A program made the position numbers and the translations under genes. From Acidobacteriota bacterium (GTDB lineage Bacteria > Acidobacteriota > Terriglobia > Terriglobales > Acidobacteriaceae), in assembly GCA_021780415.1 (NCBI GenBank), contig JAJXYW010000137.1, forward strand, positions 1-8,473: 8,473 nucleotides of DNA, given 5' to 3'. Numbering within the stretch: the first letter of the stretch is position 1; the number at the start of each line of letters is the position of its first letter. Shown piece after piece: positions 1 to 4,701 of the stretch. The notes under the pieces are model-generated. The model saw only the letters and a list, made by a program, of their open reading frames with translations. It had not been told where the DNA came from and did no database searches.

Positions 1-95
1 AATCACCACAGGGCACGGCTTCGGTCGTGCCTTGTGCTTTTCCCACCGCCCAATCCGGTTCCATCCGGCGAAGGGCGAAACCTCAGAGGCGCCAC

Positions 96-296
96 ATGAA
101 GAACAAACCATCCTGGCGTTTCTTCCTCGCCTGGCTCATAGCGAATACGCTCCTCGACATCCTCCTCGAAGCCCTCCTGCACGGCCACCCCGCATGGAAC
201 CAGATCCCCGGAGCCATCGAAGGAGCCATCCTCAGCGCCGCCCTCACCTGGTTCTTCGCCCTCTTCCTCTGGTACAAGGCACAGGATCATTTCTAG
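96..296 (+). CDS. small two-helix membrane protein, function unknown
   Basis: A 66-residue hypothetical protein. The ATG at 96 was chosen over an in-frame ATG at 27 because AGAGG (85-89) lies six bases upstream and the extra 23 residues of the longer form are Arg-rich and unlike a natural N-terminus. After a short basic start (MKNKPSWR), two hydrophobic segments are visible, at about residues 8-28 and 39-60, joined by a short loop containing HGHPAWNQ. Few charged residues lie inside the helices, which fits a small inner-membrane hairpin protein. Codons end mostly in C, as in the neighbouring genes, which supports real coding. I do not recognise a family. The next gene starts 100 bases downstream on the same strand with nothing obvious between them. 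Other explanations are a spurious ORF or part of a longer neighbourhood cut off by the window edge. Confidence 0.5.
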   Translation: MKNKPSWRFFLAWLIANTLLDILLEALLHGHPAWNQIPGAIEGAILSAALTWFFALFLWYKAQDHF

Positions 297-396
297 CGTC
301 CTGCATGTTCCAAACCCACGCCCTCCTGTTCTTCTCCCCGACGGGCATCATCTCAGCCTCATTTCCCCATCCCACCCATTGGGATCTTCCACCTCC

Positions 397-2031
397 ATGA
401 ACCTCGTACGCCGACTATCCGCTCTTGCGATGCTCCTATCTTTTCTCGGCATAATCCGTCCAGCCGACGCCTACTCTCCCCTCACCCATGAGCAGCTCAT
501 CGATCTGACGTGGAACAGTTCCATCGTCCCTCTGCTCAAGAGCCGCTATCCGTACCTCACCCCCGCCGAAATCGAACACGCTCGCGCCTACGCCTATGGT
601 GGTTGCGTCATTCAGGACATCGGCTACTACCCCTTCGGTGACCTTTTCTTCTCCAAGCTCACCCACTACGTCCGCTCGGGCGACTTCGTCGTCAACCTCT
701 TCCGCAACGCCAGCAACGCCGACGAGCTCGCCTTTGCCATCGGAGCTCTTTCCCACTACATTGGCGACTCCATCGGCCACTCCGAAGCCACCAACCTCGC
801 CGTTCCCATCGAGTTCCCCAGGCTCCGCGACAAATACGGCTTCGTCGTCACCTACGCCGAAGGGGAGCATCAGCACGTTCAGTCCGAGTTCGCCTTCGAC
901 GTCGACGAGATCGCGCACCACCGCTTTGCGCCCGTCCACTACCTGCGTTACGCCGGCCTTGAAGTCCCCACCAAACAGCTGGCCCTTGCCTTCTACCAGA
1001 CCTACGGCCTCCGCGAGGACTTTACCAGCATCCGCCACCGACGTATGAATGTCGCCGGCTACCGCTTCTCCGTCCACCGATTCATCCCCCGCATCGCCGA
1101 CGCCCTCACCATCCTGCATCGGCACGACGAGCCCGCCGACGTCGACAACGCCGATCTCCAGCAGCTCACCCTCGAGATCGCCGCCGTCGCCCAGGCCAAC
1201 AACTGGAGCGCCTACCGCAGACGCGCCGGCATCGGAACCTTCGTCCTCGCCGGCTTCATCCGTATCCTCCCCAAGGTCGGCAAGCTCAAACTACTCGCCA
1301 TCAAAGGCCCCACCTCCGAAACCGAAGTCGACTACATCCACTCCGTCATCGTCTCCACCAACGAACTCAATCGAACCCTCCGTCGCTTCACCCCTCCCGC
1401 AGCCAGCGGCACTCACGCCAACACTCCCCCTTCCACTCCCCCCACATCCAAAGAGATCGCTGCGCAACCCGTTCCGCGCCAGTCCCGCGACCCCTTCCAC
1501 CCCCTCACTAACCGCGACCTCGACACCGGTTATCCCGCCCGCCCCAGCAGCTACAGCCTCACCGATGAGACCTACGCCACCCTCCTCCACCGCCTCACCC
1601 TCACTCCCGCCAACCCCATCCCCCCGGCATACAGAGCGACATCCTCGCCTACTACTCCAACCTTGACCTCCCCTTCGCCACCAGGAAGGATCCCGGTGCC
1701 TGGAAGGCCCTCCTCCAGGACCTCGCTACCCTCCGCTCCATGCCCACCAGCACTGAGCCCAAACCCTATCCCACCTATGGCGACGGCGACGACGGAATCA
1801 CCCCCGCCCAGCTCTCCACCGGCGAATCCGACGGTGCCGGAGCCCCCGTCCCAGCCGCCACTGGAGAATCACCCACATCTTCCAGCAGCAGAGAAAATGC
1901 TCAACCACAGGACTGCCAGAATAAATACGGTCCCACTCAGAGGTATTGCGCACCAAAACAGTCCGATATATGATCTAACTAGAAAAGATCGAGAGCGAGC
2001 GCCTTTCAGCACCCTGCGCCGCCTCTTCTGA
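397..2031 (+). CDS. secreted zinc-dependent phospholipase C-like protein (C-terminal frame disrupted)
   Basis: Likely a secreted member of the zinc-dependent phospholipase C / S1-P1 nuclease-like fold. I start it at the ATG at 397; a TTG six codons earlier is possible but adds nothing useful. Residues 1-25 form a signal peptide ending in ADA before YSPLTHEQ. Candidate metal ligands follow the order and spacing of the family: H31, D74, H90, H120, D124, H128, H160 and E164 (H-x3-D and H-x3-E pairs). A second hydrophobic stretch lies near residues 275-300, followed by a Pro/Thr/Ser-rich region. As written, the frame stays open to 2031 (544 residues), but everything after about residue 409 is low-complexity out-of-frame sequence. 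The natural continuation is in another frame (see 1626-1973). Repairing it by one base would give about 525 residues ending at 1973. The catalytic part is intact, so the broken form may still make an enzyme. The substrate cannot be told from sequence, and either a phospholipid or a nucleic acid is conceivable. Confidence 0.75.
   Translation: MNLVRRLSALAMLLSFLGIIRPADAYSPLTHEQLIDLTWNSSIVPLLKSRYPYLTPAEIEHARAYAYGGCVIQDIGYYPFGDLFFSKLTHYVRSGDFVVNLFRNASNADELAFAIGALSHYIGDSIGHSEATNLAVPIEFPRLRDKYGFVVTYAEGEHQHVQSEFAFDVDEIAHHRFAPVHYLRYAGLEVPTKQLALAFYQTYGLREDFTSIRHRRMNVAGYRFSVHRFIPRIADALTILHRHDEPADVDNADLQQLTLEIAAVAQANNWSAYRRRAGIGTFVLAGFIRILPKVGKLKLLAIKGPTSETEVDYIHSVIVSTNELNRTLRRFTPPAASGTHANTPPSTPPTSKEIAAQPVPRQSRDPFHPLTNRDLDTGYPARPSSYSLTDETYATLLHRLTLTPANPIPPAYRATSSPTTPTLTSPSPPGRIPVPGRPSSRTSLPSAPCPPALSPNPIPPMATATTESPPPSSPPANPTVPEPPSQPPLENHPHLPAAEKMLNHRTARINTVPLRGIAHQNSPIYDLTRKDRERAPFSTLRRLF
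1620..1625 (+). other. run of six C at the frameshift point
   Basis: The sequence reads ATC CCC CC then GGC ATA CAG. With a seventh C, the upstream frame would run I-P-P-G-I-Q and join the well-coding downstream frame. This is the simplest single-base change that restores a full-length gene. It could be a true mutation, a slippage-prone site, or a base-calling error in a homopolymer. Confidence 0.65.
1626..1973 (+). other. out-of-frame natural C-terminus of the phospholipase-like gene
   Basis: In the frame one base back from the upstream gene, codons from 1626 read GIQSDILAYYSNLDLPF and then a Trp-containing amphipathic stretch (DPGAWKALLQDLATLRS). They continue through an acidic Gly/Ser/Pro-rich tail with two cysteines (CQNKYGPTQRYC) to a TGA at 1971-1973. 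Codon choice in this frame is the C/G-ending pattern of the rest of the window. The frame continuous with the start codon instead gives repeated Pro/Thr/Ser typical of a shadow frame. This segment has no good start of its own; the first ATG is at 1740, inside the segment. It is therefore best read as the original end of the upstream gene. Confidence 0.7.
1946..1974 (+). promoter_or_regulatory. possible sigma70-type promoter for iscU
   Basis: TTGCGC (1946-1951) and TATGAT (1969-1974) are separated by exactly 17 bases. The -10 matches consensus at five of six positions, the -35 at three of six. It would start transcription near 1981 and leave a leader of roughly 65 bases before iscU. It overlaps the end of the upstream gene. 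No IscR-like site was recognised. Consensus matching by eye is the only evidence. Confidence 0.33.
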
Positions 2032-2047
2032 GAGGGACTAAAACACC

Positions 2048-2467
2048 ATGGCATACAGCGAAAAGGTAGTTGATCACTACGAACATCCCCGCAACGTCGG
2101 CACGCTCGACAAGAGCTCCTCCGAAGTAGGCACAGGCCTCGTCGGAGCGCCTGAGTGCGGCGACGTCATGCGCCTCCAGATCCGCGTCAATCCCGAGACG
2201 CAGGTCATCGAAGACGCCAAGTTCAAGACGTTCGGCTGCGGCTCAGCCATCGCCTCCAGCTCTCTCGCCACCGAGTGGGTAAAGGGCAAGACGGTGGCCG
2301 AGGCCCTGTCCATCTCCAACACCGACATCGTCAAGGAACTCTCTTTGCCGCCGGTAAAGATTCACTGCTCCGTGCTCGCCGAGGACGCCATTCGCGCCGC
2401 CATCGGCGACTGGAAGACCAAGAACGGCGTCGCTGAATCTGCTCCGGTCGCAGTCGCCGCTCACTAA
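2048..2467 (+). CDS. iscU: Fe-S cluster assembly scaffold protein IscU
   Basis: A 139-residue cytoplasmic scaffold on which [2Fe-2S] and [4Fe-4S] clusters are built from cysteine-desulfurase sulfur before transfer to carriers and apoproteins. The three ligand cysteines and helper residues are present: C37 in PECGD with D39, C64 in FGCGSAIASSS, and H106-C107 in KIHCSVLAEDAI. LPPVK at residues 100-104 is the motif that HscA/HscB bind in the Isc system, which marks this as IscU rather than SufU, and hscB is found further along. The N-terminus MAYSEKVVDHYEHPRNVG is characteristic. The C-terminus has a short Ala/Val-rich extension (about ten residues). The ATG at 2048 is preceded by AGAGGG (2031-2036) at 11 bases. 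iscS, the usual upstream partner, is not directly in front; the phospholipase-like gene is. iscA follows after 217 bases containing a hairpin. Confidence 0.95.
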   Translation: MAYSEKVVDHYEHPRNVGTLDKSSSEVGTGLVGAPECGDVMRLQIRVNPETQVIEDAKFKTFGCGSAIASSSLATEWVKGKTVAEALSISNTDIVKELSLPPVKIHCSVLAEDAIRAAIGDWKTKNGVAESAPVAVAAH

Positions 2468-2489
2468 CCCTCCTTTCTCCCAAGAGATC

Positions 2490-2523
2490 CCCATCCATGA
2501 CAGCCATCGCTGTCATGGATGGG
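2490..2523 (+). terminator. perfect 14-bp hairpin after iscU, possible terminator or attenuator
   Basis: Left arm 2490-2503 (CCCATCCATGACAG) is exactly complementary to right arm 2510-2523 (CTGTCATGGATGGG), with a six-base loop CCATCG. It begins 22 bases after the iscU stop. Only TTCGT follows, so the U-tract is poor for a classic intrinsic terminator. It could instead be an mRNA-stabilising hairpin, a partial terminator that lowers iscA expression, or a repeat element. Confidence 0.55.
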
Positions 2524-2590
2524 TTCGTCAACCGGCTCGCCGATGAACGTCTTTGTCGTTCGCCTATCTGTTGCCCGTTTTTCGCTGTCA

Positions 2591-2656
2591 TTCTAAGCGA
2601 AGTGAAGGATCCTTGTAGTTGCTCTTGGATGCCTTTCTGAGTGAAGCGAGGGACCT
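2591..2656 (+). repeat. two degenerate copies of an 'attctgagcgaagcgaagg'-like intergenic repeat
   Basis: ttctaagcgaagtgaaggat (from 2591) and ttctgagtgaagcgaggga (from 2635) align with about four substitutions and one gap, 44 bases apart, in the untranslated stretch before iscA. I recall close relatives of this motif as widely dispersed between genes in Terriglobia, but that is memory and not tested here. The copies are too diverged to be recent. Reading iscA from an earlier TTG (2619) would translate the second copy, which argues against that start. Confidence 0.45.
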
Positions 2657-2684
2657 GCTTTCCGTCACACCCCACACATCTCTT

Positions 2685-3182
2685 ATGTCCACCGTCTCCA
2701 TCTCGACCACCACCAGCCAATCGATGAGCGCCCCTGCGCCCGACACCACCAAGGACCCGCTCGCGGGCATGACCCTGCTCACCGCCGAGGGCCAGCAACC
2801 CCGCGCCAAGGCGGCCATCGAGATCACCAAAAACGCCCTCAAGCGCATCCGCATTGCGATGGCCAAGGAAGGCATCTCCCCCGACGCCGGCGGCCTCCGC
2901 GTCGGCATCCAGGGCGGCGGCTGCAGCGGCCTCAGCTACAACATCCGTTTCGACACCCAGCCCCGTGACCGCGACCGCACCTTCGTCTTCGGTGCCGGCC
3001 TCGAAACCCCCAACGACCCCAGCGGCGCCAAGCCCGTCCGCATCTTCGTCGACCCCAAATCCTTCCTCTACCTCGCCGGCATGGTCCTCGACTTCGAAGA
3101 GACCCTCATGCGCCAGGGCTTCAACTTCATCAACCCCAACTCCACCAAGAGCTGCGGCTGCGGCTCCTCCTTCTCCGCATAA
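2685..3182 (+). CDS. iscA: A-type iron-sulfur cluster carrier (IscA/ErpA family)
   Basis: Accepts Fe-S clusters from the scaffold and delivers them to apoproteins in the cytoplasm. The three family cysteines are present: C80 in GGGCSGLSY, and C157 and C159 in STKSCGCGSSFSA near the C-terminus. The core (IEITKNALKRI through to the end) matches the HesB/IscA fold. Two departures from the roughly 107-residue E. coli IscA are visible. About 45 extra N-terminal residues rich in Ser/Thr/Pro precede the core. The C80-C157 spacing (77) is longer than the about 64 usual, owing to an insert around GAGLETPNDPSGAKP. The ATG at 2685 is the first ATG of the frame but lacks a Shine-Dalgarno; ATGs at 2724 and 2769 are alternatives and would give 152 or 137 residues. 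IscA versus ErpA cannot be decided by eye. The position after iscU favours IscA. Confidence 0.9.
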   Translation: MSTVSISTTTSQSMSAPAPDTTKDPLAGMTLLTAEGQQPRAKAAIEITKNALKRIRIAMAKEGISPDAGGLRVGIQGGGCSGLSYNIRFDTQPRDRDRTFVFGAGLETPNDPSGAKPVRIFVDPKSFLYLAGMVLDFEETLMRQGFNFINPNSTKSCGCGSSFSA

Positions 3183-3190
3183 TCTAGTCT

Positions 3191-3200
3191 GGGTATACCC
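3191..3200. promoter_or_regulatory. 10-bp perfect palindrome GGGTATACCC, possible operator
   Basis: A fully self-complementary 10-mer sits between the iscA stop and the first zinc-finger ORF, nine bases before that ORF's ATG. The position would suit a repressor site controlling the accessory genes. No second copy was noticed nearby, and a 10-mer palindrome can occur by chance. Confidence 0.2.
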
Positions 3201-3208
3201 TTAGCTCA

Positions 3209-3430
3209 ATGTATCCATGCGTTAGGTGCGGCGACCTGATTCCAGCGATTCGACTAAGCTCTCACATGCTCAAATGTATGGGACCGCCTCGAAGCGGATC
3301 GCGCCCCGGCCCTAAGAGCCGGGCAACGTCGACAGGAGCAACTTTCGAACGAGCTCGTGCAATCGACTTCTATCGAAACGCTGACGAAGGCGCGACTCGA
3401 AGCATGCCGAAGAGCCGTAAGCCCAAATGA
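3209..3430 (+). CDS. small C2HC zinc-finger protein, first of a tandem pair
   Basis: A 73-residue protein of unknown function. A putative zinc site lies at its very start: C4-x2-C7-x11-H19-x3-C23 (CVRCG...SSHMLKC). A PGPKS box follows at residues 33-37, then a basic tail ending PKSRKPK. The same pattern, with identical finger spacing, recurs in the next gene, which is the main reason to believe both are real. There is no clear Shine-Dalgarno before the ATG; the iscA stop is 26 bases upstream, so read-through expression is possible. Base composition looks less GC-rich and codons less C-ending than in iscU/iscA, suggesting acquired DNA. The basic tail and finger would suit nucleic-acid binding, but that is inference. 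It could also be a remnant of a larger zinc-finger nuclease of phage or homing-endonuclease type. Confidence 0.55.
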   Translation: MYPCVRCGDLIPAIRLSSHMLKCMGPPRSGSRPGPKSRATSTGATFERARAIDFYRNADEGATRSMPKSRKPK

Positions 3431-3456
3431 AGCCTTTGAGCATTGTTCATTATAAT
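3428..3456 (+). promoter_or_regulatory. possible promoter for the second zinc-finger gene (perfect TATAAT)
   Basis: TATAAT at 3451-3456 is an exact -10 hexamer in an AT-rich patch between the two zinc-finger genes. At 17-base spacing the -35 position (3428-3433, TGAAGC) is poor; TTGAGC at 3436 is too close. The predicted start near 3463 would leave a short leader containing the GAGGTGA ribosome-binding site at 3470-3476. Confidence 0.4.
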
Positions 3457-3479
3457 TTGGGTCAACCTTGAGGTGAAGC

Positions 3480-3740
3480 ATGGGAAAATGCAGCAAATGC
3501 GGTTGTACGATCACCCCGCTGACAATGCGAACCCATCGCGAAAAGTGTTCTCTCGTTTCAACAATTCTAAGAGGCACGAACCCTGGCCCCAAGAGCCACG
3601 GACGATCCTCCTGCACTGTATTACGTCAGGAACGCGAAATTGAGCACCAACTTTTATTGGACGGGGGCAATCGGTCAGCGAGACAAGCAGAAATGAGCAG
3701 GCGCTACGAAGCAATTCCTTCTATTCATCCAACAACCTGA
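3480..3740 (+). CDS. small C2HC zinc-finger protein, second of a tandem pair
   Basis: An 86-residue protein, unknown function, paralogous to the gene before it. The finger is C4-x2-C7-x11-H19-x3-C23 (CSKCGCT...RTHREKC), exactly the same residue positions as in its neighbour. The PGPKS box is at 35-39, and its codons match those of the first copy at most positions. The C-terminal half is charged and probably helical (RQEREIEHQLL...RQAEMSRRYEA) and is not clearly shared with the neighbour. The start is well supported: GAGGTGA (3470-3476) puts GAGG six bases before the ATG. The stop lies eight bases before the HicB-like gene, so the two are probably co-transcribed. It does not resemble a HicA toxin: no HicA-type motif is seen, and HicA proteins lack such a finger. 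Nucleic-acid binding is plausible but inferred. Confidence 0.65.
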   Translation: MGKCSKCGCTITPLTMRTHREKCSLVSTILRGTNPGPKSHGRSSCTVLRQEREIEHQLLLDGGNRSARQAEMSRRYEAIPSIHPTT

Positions 3741-3748
3741 CAAGGATC

Positions 3749-3967
3749 ATGCGCAACTACCTAGTCATCTACGAACGAGGTAAAGACGGCGGCTGGGGAG
3801 CTTACGCTCCCGATCTACCTGGCCTCGGGGTCGCCGCAGAGACTCGCGAAGAGGTAGCCACATTGATCCGCGAAAGTATCCAGATTTACATCGAAGAACT
3901 CCGCACTGACGGCCTGTCCATCCCTGAGCCCAGCACCTTTGCCGAGCGCATCTCCGTAGCCGCCTAA
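3749..3967 (+). CDS. HicB-like antitoxin, without a recognisable HicA partner
   Basis: A 72-residue protein of the HicB-like antitoxin fold (degraded RNase H-like domain). The signature is residues 14-27, GGWGAYAPDLPGLG, followed by a helix with the usual E-x-A/V-x3-I-x-E pattern (EEVATLIRESIQIYIEEL) and a Pro-containing end (GLSIPEPSTFAERISV). Family members normally neutralise a HicA mRNA-interferase encoded next to them. This one lacks an added DNA-binding domain, so any autoregulation would need another protein. No HicA is seen in the window. The gene immediately upstream, eight bases away, is the second mini zinc-finger protein, and downstream there is a convergent gene. The ATG at 3749 has AAGGA at 3742-3746, only two bases away, which may mean weak or coupled translation. 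It may be a solitary remnant, or part of an atypical pair. Confidence 0.78.
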   Translation: MRNYLVIYERGKDGGWGAYAPDLPGLGVAAETREEVATLIRESIQIYIEELRTDGLSIPEPSTFAERISVAA

Positions 3968-4657
3968 CTACCGCGCCCCCGCCGCCTGATCGCTCACCGG
4001 CAGGTGATACATCTGCGCCAACATCTCCTCATACGTCTTCATCGGTGGCAGAAACACGCTCGCTCTCCGTGCATCGAGCCCCGCCGGATCCTCCACCGCG
4101 ACCATCGCCATCTTTCCCCCGACGACCTTGAACTGCGTACCATAGCGTTGCAGCTTGCCCTCGCTCACCAGGTTCTTATCCACCACCGTCGCCAGCATCG
4201 ACCCATCGATCTTCCCTTCCCCCGCCAACCTCTCCAGCCGCGGCAATAACGACACCTGCCACGCATGGTCCGGCGTATGCGTCAGCATCGCCATCGCATC
4301 ATTCGACGCGTCATACCCCACCATCGCGATCGTCGGCCACCCATGCCGCGCGACAATCTCTTTCAGCTCCGTCGTCAATTGCCGATCCACCTCCGCCGTC
4401 TTCGCCGTATACACCGGATGCCCCGTCCCAGCACCGCGAGCCGCTTGGTCGCTTGCGTACATCGCCACCAACTTGTCACGCATCGCCGCGTCCGTACCCG
4501 GCCCATTGCGCTTGATCAACTCCGCCCGCCGCGCCGCGAGATCATTCCTCCACACCGCATCGGCGTTCGTTCCACCAGCAGCCGTCTCCTGCGCCTGCGC
4601 CCCACTCACCATCACCAAACACAACACAGACAGCGCCCACACTCTCAGCATCTTCAT
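3968..4657 (-). CDS. secreted DUF6624-like protein
   Basis: A 229-residue exported protein of unknown function. Residues 1-22 form a signal peptide with AQA before QETAAGG. The mature part is mostly helical. From about residue 100 it carries the pattern I associate with DUF6624: HGWPTIAMVG at 105-114, a LLPRLERLAGEGKID block at 137-151, a VVDKNL segment near 158-163, and QRYGTQF at 170-176. No catalytic role is known to me. The ATG at 4657 has GAGGG (4659-4663) only one base away; starting at the second Met (4651) would give seven-base spacing and 227 residues, and is at least as likely. It lies 44 bases downstream of the S9 peptidase gene on the same strand, so the two may form an operon of exported proteins. 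Its stop codon directly abuts the stop of the convergent HicB-like gene, with no bases between. Confidence 0.65.
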   Translation of the reverse strand: MKMLRVWALSVLCLVMVSGAQAQETAAGGTNADAVWRNDLAARRAELIKRNGPGTDAAMRDKLVAMYASDQAARGAGTGHPVYTAKTAEVDRQLTTELKEIVARHGWPTIAMVGYDASNDAMAMLTHTPDHAWQVSLLPRLERLAGEGKIDGSMLATVVDKNLVSEGKLQRYGTQFKVVGGKMAMVAVEDPAGLDARRASVFLPPMKTYEEMLAQMYHLPVSDQAAGAR

Positions 4658-4701
4658 GCCCTCAAGTGTAAGCCCCGTTCGCCTTCATCAACACTCAACA
4701 A

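Noticed and set aside
436..1125. Reverse-strand open frame of 229 residues
   Set aside because: Its Gly/Val/Asp/Glu-rich composition is the mirror of the + strand codon bias; there is no recognisable domain, and it lies fully inside a better-supported gene.
1049..1666. Long open frame (205 residues) overlapping the phospholipase-like gene
   Set aside because: It is almost entirely Ser/Pro/Thr, typical of a shadow frame in C-rich coding DNA, and the catalytic motifs lie in the other frame.
3305..3323. CCCGGC/GCCGGG inverted repeat as a terminator
   Set aside because: It lies inside the first zinc-finger gene at the PGPKS codons, with no T-run following; the match is explained by coding for a box that is conserved in the paralogue.
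3443..3643. Alternative 66-residue frame overlapping the second zinc-finger gene
   Set aside because: It lacks the zinc-ligand pattern and has no ribosome site as good as the GAGGTGA in front of 3480.
3480..3740. Reading the second zinc-finger gene as a HicA toxin because it precedes a HicB-like gene
   Set aside because: HicA proteins are shorter double-stranded-RNA-binding-fold proteins with a catalytic His near a Gly/Ser motif; this protein starts with a four-ligand zinc site and has no such motif.
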